DNA from: Agathobacter sp.
GTDB taxonomy: Bacteria; Bacillota; Clostridia; Lachnospirales; Lachnospiraceae
Direction of reading: 5' to 3'
Length of the DNA stretch: 61,541 nt
NCBI GenBank assembly: GCA_022769125.1
Contig: JALEKN010000002.1
Location: forward strand, 1-61,541
Below are positions 7,222 to 15,851 of the stretch, one piece after another (the first letter of the stretch is position 1; each line of letters opens with the position of its first letter). The notes under the pieces were generated by a model. That model saw only the letters and a list, made by a program, of their open reading frames with translations, was not told where the DNA came from and searched no databases. A program made the translations under genes and the position numbers.

Positions 7222-10200
7222 ATGGATAATAAAATGTCAGAAATAATAAAGAACATAGGAAAAGAAGGCGTTAAGGCTTTTTCGGGCAGGATGCTGACTC
7301 ATTGGATGGACAAAAGACAGTTTGTGAATATGTTCATTGACGCAGGCGCGGCGGTAGCAAACTATGAGCGAACGGGGAGCGAAGAATGCGAACTGCGTGA
7401 TATCTTGTTTTGCGAAGCTAATATGAGGGCTTTGGCGGAGAGCATGTACCGAATAGATGATTTTAGCTGGTGGGAGAAGATGCAGCAGTGGCTGCATAGC
7501 CATCTTGAGAATGCTGCAATTTCCGATAGCAATAAAAAGGCGTGTGAGCGTCATTTCTGTGAACTGATAGAGCATTCCCTCAAATGCGTATATCCTGAGG
7601 TGTATGGACGAAGCTTGCTGCAGGAGATGCAGGAGGAACTGGCAGCCTTGGGAAGCCAGATGGAAACGATGACCTCAGCTATGGAGAAAACGATTGCTTG
7701 TGATGAATTTTTGCGGGAGCTGATCAGACAGAGAGAAGAGGCACAACAAAATGTCCGGCAGGAGCACAGCGAGAGCAGACAATCAGGTACCGGATCAGCC
7801 AAGCCACAGGCGCATGAGATACCTTCGTGGAATCTAAAACATGTGCATGTGGAGGGAATCCTCCAATCAAAGGAAGCACGCAAGGCGGAGATAGCCAGCC
7901 TGACAGAGCAATGGAGCAAAGAACGTGAAGCGTTTCCGGGATGGTATATCCTGCCGAAGGATCTTTGTGAAAAATTGGCAGTAAATAGCCGCGACTGCGG
8001 GCTGCTTCAGAGCCATGAGTGGATGGATGAACCGAGTATGCTTGAGTTTGCATATGAGCTGGTGTGGCGCTGGGAGAAGAGTTTTTACATCTATTCAAGG
8101 TACGAATACAGCAATATATATGCAATATGGGACAAATATCTTAAGTGGATAAAGGCAAATCCGAAGGAAGCGGCAGATGCGACAAAGACAGAGTATATGC
8201 GCAAGTGGTTTTACATCGGACAGGCACTCTTGCGTATTTTCCGTGAATATGGGGAAGATACTGAGTGGAACAAAGTATACAAGACACTCCGGCCATATGA
8301 AGCTTATGGAACAAATGGTACAACAGATCTGCAATTGGAGCGTGCGAAGCTAGCGTACCATCATCTGGACATGCCGGCATTAAGGAGGGAACTTAGCCGG
8401 TGCCAGCCTAAGAGTTCACAATTTGAGCAGAGACTGCAGGTTTTGGGGCTTCATGTTGAGTGCGGGGAGGCGGATGCGGTCATACATCAGTTGAGGCAAT
8501 TGATGGAAGATGTTGAGGTCGCAGCTGCAACAGCACAGTCAGATACATATAGAGTTGGCTGCATGACTTTGCAGGCCTGCGCACTTCAGTTATTGTCACT
8601 CTGCATACAGGGGACACATGATTACGAAGACGAATATGAATTGTACCAGGGCCAGATCGATGAAATCCTGCATGAGATGGAAGCGAAAACCTCTCTATTT
8701 GATTGGGATTCATGGAAAAACGATACGGAAAAGGCACTTCTCCTCTGGAAAGTGAAAAAACATGATAAAAGTGAGCCTTTCGATTTAAACCGGGAGTCGA
8801 AGATTTTCTTTGGAGGAGAGAATTACTGTGGAGATGCATATAGCTTTTTCCGGGTGCTGGATCGTCTGGCAATTCCTCTGCAATGTGGTTATGTCACACT
8901 GCTGGGAGCTTTGGAGCAGCCTTTTATGGAGGCTGTCATGGAGATGGATAGTACGCTTGGACTTTTTCTTCTTGTACGATGCAACCGGAGTGCAACCTTA
9001 AAGAATCTCGTGAACCGGACATATGTGATGAGTCTTGGAAATGACGAGGCCGGGCAATTACTAGGTTGGCTTTTGAATGCTGCGGAAAGGAATATAGAGG
9101 AACTGCACTTGGGTGAGCGCCGTATGGATGGAAGTATTGCGCAACATATGTATGACAATGTTCCGGAGCTATTGATGAGGCTGATGAGCAGATGTCCGGA
9201 GTCGTACATGGAGCGTGCGCTTTTCGTGTTTAAGAAGCTGATGGAGGATGAGGAGCTTCCGCTGGATTATCCGATAGCAAGCTTACAGGTTGCAATCATG
9301 AAGCAGATATCGGAAAAGCAGAAAGCCCGTATGCTTGGCACGATGATGGAAACTGCTATCTGTGAGCATAGGATGCTGCATGGGAAGGCAGATGGGTTGG
9401 ATGTATTCGACTTTTATTTCTGCAAAGAAGATATAGCGGATAATCGTAGTCTTTGCAGCGTGGATGCCTCTGTAATCGAAAATTTGCTGGAGCCTTCGGA
9501 GGAAGCCGGTTATGAGTGGAGAACAAAGATTACACGGCTTGGGGTTCTGGATCGTTTGGATTTGCTGACAGAGGAACAACAGCAGCAATATGCAAAGCTG
9601 ATCTGGAGTCATGTGTCGGAGCAGACCAATCTCCCTTTACTTACAAACCTCTGCCTCTGGGGATATGAAAAACTGCCATGCCCGGACAAGGATAAACTTG
9701 CCCTGTCAGTTAAGGGATATTTCCTGAACCGGAAGCTTCGCGATTCATTTGACGATGGAAATGGTTGGAGTATGACCATGGGTGATATTCCTTATCTGGA
9801 TGAACTGACCTCACTTTGTGAGAATGTCGAACGTGACTATTGGAAGCGGGATGAGGTTGACTGCATTCTTGATTCAATTCTGGATTATTGGGACATCCTA
9901 TATGCAAAGGTAACAGGACAACCTTTCCAGGATACCGTGTGGGATGAGTACCGGTACCGGGTACAGAAGATGCTTGGCGGAATTGCCGCTGTCTGTGGCA
10001 ATGTTTCGTCTGGCGTAGACCAGGGGCGCCTGGATAAATTAAAACGGATGTTAGAGCAGATAGACCATTTGGGACATGGCATCAGCACCAAGGAGGCGGA
10101 ACTAGTACTTGGAATAAAAAGTGACATATTGATGGAGATTCAGGCAGAACTGTGTTCGGCGGATAGTGGACTGACCGTGGGTGCTTTGAAAGCCGCATTT

Positions 10201-10593
10201 TTGTATATTACAAATCATCCGGACACCACAGAGGCACAGGGGCTGCTGGATGACATTTTTGCATTGCTGCGTTACCGGAAAAGGCCGGGGCTTCTCTCTG
10301 CTGTTTGGACACTACACAATCTTGTGTACAGGGAGTGCCCGATCATGCAGGGGAAAAATGCTTTTATTCTGGATGGCTATCTTCTGGAATTGGCGGGTAT
10401 CACTCGCATTGACAATGAATCCTGCAATTTTTCAACGAAGGAAATCCTAAGCATCCGTGCAGCCTGCGCGGCGGCGGCTTATCAGCTGTATTACAGAAAT
10501 ATTGCACCATCCGGTGCAGGTGTTATGTTGTGGAAGCAGCTTGCAGGAGGGGAAGAAGCCAATGATGTGAAGAATCAATGGGTGACCGGATAA
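7222..10593 (+). CDS. Very large helical protein of unknown function, partner of Rpn gene
   Basis: 1123 residues, ATG 7222. I do not recognise a named catalytic domain and see no P-loop, signal peptide or membrane segment. Visible parts: an N-terminal helical domain (about 1-125); a coiled coil (about 128-185, rich in QEE/ELAALGSQME); a low-complexity linker (about 185-205); then a long alpha-helical, probably TPR/HEAT-like solenoid to the end (PGWYILPKDLCEKL; AYSFFRVLDRLAIPLQCGYVTL; LFLLVRCNRSATLKNLVNRTY). The solenoid recalls, from memory and unproven, the C-terminal part of long SIR2-type phage-defence proteins. A hypothetical model is a sensor working with the Rpn nuclease 26 bp upstream. 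The G+C and codon use resemble its chromosomal neighbours. Confidence 0.6.
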   Translation: MDNKMSEIIKNIGKEGVKAFSGRMLTHWMDKRQFVNMFIDAGAAVANYERTGSEECELRDILFCEANMRALAESMYRIDDFSWWEKMQQWLHSHLENAAISDSNKKACERHFCELIEHSLKCVYPEVYGRSLLQEMQEELAALGSQMETMTSAMEKTIACDEFLRELIRQREEAQQNVRQEHSESRQSGTGSAKPQAHEIPSWNLKHVHVEGILQSKEARKAEIASLTEQWSKEREAFPGWYILPKDLCEKLAVNSRDCGLLQSHEWMDEPSMLEFAYELVWRWEKSFYIYSRYEYSNIYAIWDKYLKWIKANPKEAADATKTEYMRKWFYIGQALLRIFREYGEDTEWNKVYKTLRPYEAYGTNGTTDLQLERAKLAYHHLDMPALRRELSRCQPKSSQFEQRLQVLGLHVECGEADAVIHQLRQLMEDVEVAAATAQSDTYRVGCMTLQACALQLLSLCIQGTHDYEDEYELYQGQIDEILHEMEAKTSLFDWDSWKNDTEKALLLWKVKKHDKSEPFDLNRESKIFFGGENYCGDAYSFFRVLDRLAIPLQCGYVTLLGALEQPFMEAVMEMDSTLGLFLLVRCNRSATLKNLVNRTYVMSLGNDEAGQLLGWLLNAAERNIEELHLGERRMDGSIAQHMYDNVPELLMRLMSRCPESYMERALFVFKKLMEDEELPLDYPIASLQVAIMKQISEKQKARMLGTMMETAICEHRMLHGKADGLDVFDFYFCKEDIADNRSLCSVDASVIENLLEPSEEAGYEWRTKITRLGVLDRLDLLTEEQQQQYAKLIWSHVSEQTNLPLLTNLCLWGYEKLPCPDKDKLALSVKGYFLNRKLRDSFDDGNGWSMTMGDIPYLDELTSLCENVERDYWKRDEVDCILDSILDYWDILYAKVTGQPFQDTVWDEYRYRVQKMLGGIAAVCGNVSSGVDQGRLDKLKRMLEQIDHLGHGISTKEAELVLGIKSDILMEIQAELCSADSGLTVGALKAAFLYITNHPDTTEAQGLLDDIFALLRYRKRPGLLSAVWTLHNLVYRECPIMQGKNAFILDGYLLELAGITRIDNESCNFSTKEILSIRAACAAAAYQLYYRNIAPSGAGVMLWKQLAGGEEANDVKNQWVTG

Positions 10594-10635
10594 TGCTGCC
10601 GGTTGTATTATTTTGCAAAACTGCCCCCTTACGTA

Positions 10636-10664
10636 TTGCGAAAACAATTTGTAGTCATTATAAT
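10636..10664 (+). promoter_or_regulatory. Promoter of glmM
   Basis: -35 TTGCGA (10636-10641), 17 bp, -10 TATAAT (10659-10664), about 65 bp upstream of the glmM start. A second TATAAT at 10692-10697 lacks a matching -35. Confidence 0.6.
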
Positions 10665-10731
10665 GATAAAAGCAATCGTTGAAAGAAAGCATATAATAGA
10701 TTAGAAAATAACAGAACGAAAGAGGATAGAA

Positions 10732-12117
10732 ATGGGTAAATATTTTGGAACAGATGGTTTTCGCGGGGAAGCCGGTAAGAATTTAACAGCAGATCATGCA
10801 TATAAGATCGGTCGCTTTCTCGGCTGGTATTACAACACTCTGCGCACCGCACAGGGAGAGCAGGAGCCTGCACGGATTGTGATCGGAAAGGATACAAGAC
10901 GTTCCGGATATATGTTTGAGTACAGTTTGGTTGCTGGATTGACGGCTTCAGGAGCGGACGCATATCTTCTCCATGTTACGACAACGCCGAGTGTGGCCTA
11001 TATTGCACGTGTGGATGGGTTTGACTGTGGAATTATGATTTCAGCAAGCCATAACCCGTATTATGATAACGGGATCAAACTGATGGACGCAAAGGGGGAG
11101 AAGATGGCAGAGGAGACACTTCTGCTGATCGAGGATTTCCTGGATGATAAGCTTCACCTGTTTGGACAGGATTGGCACGAGCTTCCGTTTGCGGAGCGTG
11201 AGAAGATTGGCTGCACGGTCGACTATGAATCGGGACGCAACCGTTATATGGGATATCTGATTTCCCTTGCAATTTATTCCTTTAAGGGCAAAAAAGTAGG
11301 ATTGGACTGTGCAAATGGTAGCAGCTGGTCTATTGCGCCAAAGATTTTCGAGGCACTTGGTGCCGAAACTTATGTGCTGAATGCAAAACCGAACGGACTT
11401 AATATCAACAGGGATGCAGGTTCCACCCACATTGAGGGACTACAGAAGTTTGTTGTTGAGAACGGGCTTGATGTTGGCTTTGCGTACGATGGAGATGCTG
11501 ACCGCTGTCTTTGTGTGGACGAGAAGGGTAATGTTATTACCGGAGATCATATTTTATACATTTACGGCCGCTACATGAAAGAGCGTGGCAAGTTAATGAC
11601 AAACACGGTTGTCACAACGGTTATGTCCAACTTCGGTCTGTATAAGGCTTTTGATGAGATTGGCATTGATTATGCGAAGACGGCTGTTGGAGATAAGTAT
11701 GTATATGAATATATGACACAGAACGGCTGCCGTATCGGTGGTGAGCAGAGTGGGCATATTATTTTTAGCAAGTATGCAGGCACAGGTGATGGAATTCTGA
11801 CAAGCCTTAAGATGATGGAGGTTATGCTCGCCAGAAAAGTGCCAATGAGCAAGCTTGCAGAGCCACTTACCATCTATCCGCAGGTTCTGACTAATGTACA
11901 CGTGACAGATAAGCGTGCGGCTCAGGATGATGAAGCAGTCCGCGCGGCGGTTGATGAGGTTGCAGAAGCCCTTGGAGATTCCGGACGTATCCTGCTTCGC
12001 GAGTCGGGAACGGAGCCGGTTGTGCGCGTTATGGTGGAGGCGCAGGATCATGAGACTTGTCAGAGATATGTGGATCAGGTTGTGGATGTTATCAAGGCCA
12101 GAGGATATTGTGACTGA
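10732..12117 (+). CDS. glmM: Phosphoglucosamine mutase
   Basis: 461 residues. Converts glucosamine-6-phosphate to glucosamine-1-phosphate for UDP-GlcNAc and peptidoglycan synthesis in the cytoplasm. Evidence: N-terminal KYFGTDGFRG typical of GlmM; active-site phosphoserine loop ISASHNPYYDNGIK (Ser106); metal-binding loop YDGDADRCL; C-terminal phosphate-binding LRESGTEPVVRVMVE. Length is close to the usual 445-450. ATG 10732 is preceded by agagga. A terminator at 12149 closes the unit, so the gene is monocistronic. PgcA-like phosphomutases share the fold, but the FGTDGFRG start and the short length favour GlmM. Confidence 0.93.
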   Translation: MGKYFGTDGFRGEAGKNLTADHAYKIGRFLGWYYNTLRTAQGEQEPARIVIGKDTRRSGYMFEYSLVAGLTASGADAYLLHVTTTPSVAYIARVDGFDCGIMISASHNPYYDNGIKLMDAKGEKMAEETLLLIEDFLDDKLHLFGQDWHELPFAEREKIGCTVDYESGRNRYMGYLISLAIYSFKGKKVGLDCANGSSWSIAPKIFEALGAETYVLNAKPNGLNINRDAGSTHIEGLQKFVVENGLDVGFAYDGDADRCLCVDEKGNVITGDHILYIYGRYMKERGKLMTNTVVTTVMSNFGLYKAFDEIGIDYAKTAVGDKYVYEYMTQNGCRIGGEQSGHIIFSKYAGTGDGILTSLKMMEVMLARKVPMSKLAEPLTIYPQVLTNVHVTDKRAAQDDEAVRAAVDEVAEALGDSGRILLRESGTEPVVRVMVEAQDHETCQRYVDQVVDVIKARGYCD

Positions 12118-12148
12118 TTACATCCAGGAATAGAATACAGCGATATCA

Positions 12149-12183
12149 GTGGGATTGTGTAAGATACAATCCCGCTTTTTTTA
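12149..12183 (+). terminator. Terminator of glmM
   Basis: Stem gtgggattgt / acaatcccgc with a 7-nt loop followed by eight T residues. Confidence 0.85.
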
Positions 12184-12249
12184 TCATCTTATCATATACG
12201 GCATATATTATAGTATACCTGCATAGAATGAAAGGATGGTATAAAATAT

Positions 12250-13101
12250 ATGGCTAGGTTTACGAATCAGGCGCAGCTTAGATATGGAAATGCGGTGGCG
12301 AATTCCAATATCGCAGTCGGAGAGATTTTGGAAGTGCTTTCAGCAACAAAGACCGCAGTCGGCGATTCTTACAGACAAAACGACAGTATTACGTATGTTG
12401 TCAGCATTGTTAATTCCGGGGCAACTCCGGTCACAGGACTGACATTGACGGATAATTTGGGCGAGTATTCCTTTGGAGATGGAACATTGCTGCCGCTGGA
12501 TTATACAGAAGAGACAGTTAACTACTATGTAAACGGAACATTACAGGCAACACCTGCTGTCGCAGCAGGCACGCCTCTTACGGTGTCCGGAATCTCTGTT
12601 CCTGCAGGTGGAAATGCAACGATTGTCTATGAAACTCAGACAAATGCGTTTGCGCCGCTCGCGCCGGGATCCGCAATCACGAATGCCGCAACGATTTCCG
12701 GTAACGGCATCACTCCTGTTACCGTGCAGGAGACTATTGAGGTGGAGGAAGAGCCTCTCCTTACCATCACGAAATCGGTAAGTCCGGTTCCGGTCACTGA
12801 AAACGGAACATTAACTTATACATTCCTGATCCAGAATAGCGGAAGTGCTGAGGCGGACGAGGACACGGGAATCGTTATTACAGACACATTTAATCCGCTT
12901 CTTGAGGACCTTACGGTTTCTTATAACGGAGCAACACTTACAGAAGGCACAGACTACACGTATGATGCGGCAACAGGGGAGTTTGCAACTATAGAGGGAA
13001 GAATAACGATTCCTGCCGGTAAATTTATACAGGACCCTGTAACCGGAACCTGGAATGTGACTCCGGGAGTGGGAACTTTGACAGTAAAGGGAACCGTGTA
13101 A
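12250..13101 (+). CDS. DUF11-repeat protein without export signal
   Basis: 283 residues with two DUF11-like beta-sandwich repeats (about 33-135: TYVVSIVNSGATPVTGLTLTDNLG; and about 172-280: TYTFLIQNSGSA...VITDTFNPLLEDLTV). DUF11 domains usually occur in secreted or wall-anchored proteins, yet this one starts MARFTNQAQLRY with no signal peptide, membrane segment, LPXTG motif or SLH domain. The protein is very acidic and Thr/Val-rich. A ribosome binding site (gaaagg) is somewhat far from ATG 12250. A role as a spore or cell-surface structural protein delivered by another route is conceivable but unproven. It stands alone between two terminated units. Confidence 0.7.
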   Translation: MARFTNQAQLRYGNAVANSNIAVGEILEVLSATKTAVGDSYRQNDSITYVVSIVNSGATPVTGLTLTDNLGEYSFGDGTLLPLDYTEETVNYYVNGTLQATPAVAAGTPLTVSGISVPAGGNATIVYETQTNAFAPLAPGSAITNAATISGNGITPVTVQETIEVEEEPLLTITKSVSPVPVTENGTLTYTFLIQNSGSAEADEDTGIVITDTFNPLLEDLTVSYNGATLTEGTDYTYDAATGEFATIEGRITIPAGKFIQDPVTGTWNVTPGVGTLTVKGTV

Positions 13102-13236
13102 TTGTGAAAAAATCGCATAGGTTATCCTGTATCATGAGCTTTGCACATGGTACAGGATAATTTTCATTTTGTTGCTTTTTCTTATACAAAAATTCTGAAG
13201 ACATGGTACAATAGAAGTTCAAAGGAGTACGTAATA

Positions 13237-14544
13237 GTGGAGAATACAAAAGAGACCATATTAATTGTGGATGATTCACGTTTTCAGAGAGCAGTCATAA
13301 GGGAGACATTCAAAGAAAAATTCCGGATCATGGAGGCAGCTTCGGGTGAGGAGTGCCTGCAGATCATCGGTGAGAATCCGGATGATATTGATTTAGTGCT
13401 GTTAGATCTTGTGATGCCAGGGATTGATGGCTTTGAGGTGCTGCGAAGGCGAAGACAGATGCAGAGCTTTTCTGATATTCCGGTTATTGTGCTGACAACG
13501 TCCGACCGCAGTGAGATACAGGCGAATGCGTATGAACTTGGCGCCAATGACTTTTTGACGAAACCTCTGAATGAGAGTACGGCGATTTTTCGTATCCAAA
13601 ATCTGCTTGGCTATAAGAAAAGAGTAACAACACTTGTTAAAAAGTATGATGAGTACCGGACCAAAGCGGAAATAGATGGAATGACGGGCTTTTTTAACAA
13701 GACTGCAACGGTGGAGCTTATCTCAAATATTCTGACAAGCGAAGCCAATCAGCGACACGCATTGCTGGCAATTGACATTGACAATTTTAAGGCAGTCAAT
13801 GATGTGTATGGACATACCGTGGGTGATCATACGATTTCTATCGTTGCAAGTGCGATTGCATCCCGGTTTACCGGATCGGATATATGTGGAAGAGTCGGCG
13901 GAGATGAGTTTGTGGTCTTTGTCCGCGATGTTGTTTCAAAGCAGGAAGTTTATGAGAAGATTCAGAATGTAATGCATTTGATCTCTGGAAATAAGGAACT
14001 TTCCATTCCGGAGAATATAACGCTTAGCATAGGTCTTGTTTTCTCGGATGGAACAGAGCAGGATTATGCCCAATTATATGCAAAGGCAGATGAGGCACTT
14101 TACATTTCCAAGAATTCCGGTAAAGCGCGTTATACGGAGTATGGACGCGCGGAACGTACGGATATGGGGGATAAGAATGTTCTTGTGCTGACGGGGTCGC
14201 GAAATGTGGCAAGTATGATTGAGTTTGCTTATGATGCAGCTGTGCGGATACATACAATTGCTACCTCTGTGCAGCTTGCTGAAGCAATGGATCAGATGGA
14301 TGTTACACCGATGCACGTATATGCGGATATTTCTACCCAAAAGGATGAAGGACAGCGTATGCTTGAAACGATAGGCAAATCTTCCCTTGCGGAGGGAAAG
14401 GTGATCGTAATCTGTAGGGAGGGCGACCTAGCGCAGGTGCGACAGGCCGTATCCTACCCATTTGTCTGTGACCTTATATTTGAGCCTATTGAGCCGCAGC
14501 AGCTGAAACGACGGGTTGCTGCACTAAACAATTCCGTATCATAA
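13237..14544 (+). CDS. Response regulator diguanylate cyclase (REC-GGDEF-REC-like)
   Basis: 435 residues from GTG 13237, preceded by AAAGGAG at 13221; an upstream in-frame ATG at 13141 lacks such a site and adds unrelated sequence. Domain order: receiver (residues 5-125; Asp12/Asp13, phospho-acceptor Asp57 in LVLLDLVMPG, Lys in FLTKPL), GGDEF domain (about 150-305; RVGGDEF intact), and a C-terminal receiver-like domain (about 315-435; VLVLTGSRN, HVYADIS). It should make cyclic-di-GMP from GTP in a phosphorylation-dependent way. No RxxD inhibitory site is seen just before GGDEF. The gene overlaps its convergent neighbour, a degenerate HD-GYP protein, by 6 bp. Confidence 0.88.
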   Translation: MENTKETILIVDDSRFQRAVIRETFKEKFRIMEAASGEECLQIIGENPDDIDLVLLDLVMPGIDGFEVLRRRRQMQSFSDIPVIVLTTSDRSEIQANAYELGANDFLTKPLNESTAIFRIQNLLGYKKRVTTLVKKYDEYRTKAEIDGMTGFFNKTATVELISNILTSEANQRHALLAIDIDNFKAVNDVYGHTVGDHTISIVASAIASRFTGSDICGRVGGDEFVVFVRDVVSKQEVYEKIQNVMHLISGNKELSIPENITLSIGLVFSDGTEQDYAQLYAKADEALYISKNSGKARYTEYGRAERTDMGDKNVLVLTGSRNVASMIEFAYDAAVRIHTIATSVQLAEAMDQMDVTPMHVYADISTQKDEGQRMLETIGKSSLAEGKVIVICREGDLAQVRQAVSYPFVCDLIFEPIEPQQLKRRVAALNNSVS

Positions 14545-15738
14545 AAGCGTGTCAACTGCCTGCGGTTCCATGGTTATTTTACGTGCCTCTGCAGGTGCAA
14601 GTTTTCGCCGAAAGTCGGCGGTAAGCTTTTTTAGCCGGTCGTCTGCAACAAACTGTTTAAGTGTATCTTCATCGACTGAGATACGGTTATCCATAGTCTT
14701 CATGATGTCGACGATCTGAAGTTTTGCTGCGGCTGCCGGATCGCTCAGATCATAGATCCTGTTATTGGACAGACGAAGCACAACCGGATGTAGGAAGTCA
14801 ACCGTATTTTCCACAAGCACGATCCCTTTGTCGCCGGTCGACAAATCTACATTGGCGGATACCGGAACGATGTGGATAGACTGTGCCAGCGCAGAGACTA
14901 TAGCAGGAGGATAGTTGTCCGGGTCTGACATCAGTCTACGCATGGCAAGAAGCTCTGATTCCGGTTCATGGCCGATTTCCATGCCGGTCATGCGGTCAAA
15001 ATCATCTGCCACCCGAAGAACCCGTATCATTTGTGCAATCTCCGGTTCAGGAGTAAGCGCACGTGATGGGTTAAAGGAATAGATATAGGTGGACATCAAT
15101 GTAATTGCTTTTGAAAAAAGCTCATTTGTGCTCTTGTAGACATACATCTGCTCGATTCCTTTTTCCAACGCTTTCTGTAGCGCATCGCGGTCGAATTGGG
15201 ACATGTCCTGCCCTCTTTCCAGATGCTTTTGACCATACAGATAACCATAATCATAGAGCAGCGCGGCAGTGACAAGAATCTGCTGCTTCTCATGGGAATA
15301 CCCGAGACGGCTGGTGATCATTGCGGTTAAGAGTGCTGTACTGATTGCGTGTTTGTACATGAAGTCAGAAGCGCTGCGGAGATTCTGGTTGAAATTGACA
15401 CGGTGGTCAAGAGCACTGTAACGCTTTAAAATATCTTCTGTCAGGCGGTAGATGTCATCGACCGGCTTTCGCTGGGAGATGAATTGCATGACTTCACGCA
15501 GCTGGAACATATAAACAGTCTGACACTGCTCAAATTCCATATCCTCACGGGAAAAAGGAGGAATTGGCTCAGCCGGCTCTAGGATATAGATGCCGATCAG
15601 CCCGAAGTTACGGACACTGTTAATGCCGGGCAGTGTGAGCGTAGAATTGCGATCGTAAAGAAGAACTCCGTTTTTGTTGTAAATTGGTTTTGCAAGCCGC
15701 ATCCCGGCTTTCAGATCCTCAGTCTTGACAAATTTCAT
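14539..15738 (-). CDS. Degenerate HD-GYP domain protein
   Basis: 399 residues from ATG 15738, preceded on the minus strand by GGAGGGAG. The N-terminal ~65 residues (MKFVKTEDLKAGMRLAKPIY) are the usual leader of Clostridia HD-GYP proteins. The HD-GYP fold follows, with the first histidine kept (YKHAIS, His130), but the metal-binding HDIGK is AALLYDYGY (His to Tyr162, Lys to Tyr166), the later HHE/HxxxG positions are missing, and the GYP motif is not found. It should not hydrolyse cyclic-di-GMP and may instead bind it or act as an adaptor. The gene is convergent and overlapping with a diguanylate cyclase and divergent from a cell-wall hydrolase. Confidence 0.75.
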   Translation of the reverse strand: MKFVKTEDLKAGMRLAKPIYNKNGVLLYDRNSTLTLPGINSVRNFGLIGIYILEPAEPIPPFSREDMEFEQCQTVYMFQLREVMQFISQRKPVDDIYRLTEDILKRYSALDHRVNFNQNLRSASDFMYKHAISTALLTAMITSRLGYSHEKQQILVTAALLYDYGYLYGQKHLERGQDMSQFDRDALQKALEKGIEQMYVYKSTNELFSKAITLMSTYIYSFNPSRALTPEPEIAQMIRVLRVADDFDRMTGMEIGHEPESELLAMRRLMSDPDNYPPAIVSALAQSIHIVPVSANVDLSTGDKGIVLVENTVDFLHPVVLRLSNNRIYDLSDPAAAAKLQIVDIMKTMDNRISVDEDTLKQFVADDRLKKLTADFRRKLAPAEARKITMEPQAVDTLL

Positions 15739-15784
15739 GTCGCACTCCCTCCAATCATGCAAACATGTTAGCTTACTTGCGCTC

Positions 15785-15813
15785 ATTATATCATATTGAA
15801 AACATAAACACAA
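15785..15813 (-). promoter_or_regulatory. Promoter of the HD-GYP-like gene
   Basis: Minus strand: -35 TTGTGT (15808-15813), 17 bp, -10 TATAAT (15785-15790). It interleaves with the opposite promoter at 15796-15824. Confidence 0.5.
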
Positions 15814-15824
15814 TTTGATAAGAT
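15796..15824 (+). promoter_or_regulatory. Promoter of the SleB-like hydrolase gene
   Basis: -35 TTGAAA (15796-15801), 17 bp, -10 TAAGAT (15819-15824), 28 bp before the start codon. It overlaps the divergent promoter, so RNA polymerase could not occupy both at once. Confidence 0.45.
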
Positions 15825-15851
15825 AATGAAAAATCTGGCTGCGGAGGGAAA

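Noticed and set aside
13141-13236. N-terminal extension of the diguanylate cyclase from ATG 13141
   Set aside because: The extension is unlike receiver proteins and GTG 13237 has a well-placed AAAGGAG.
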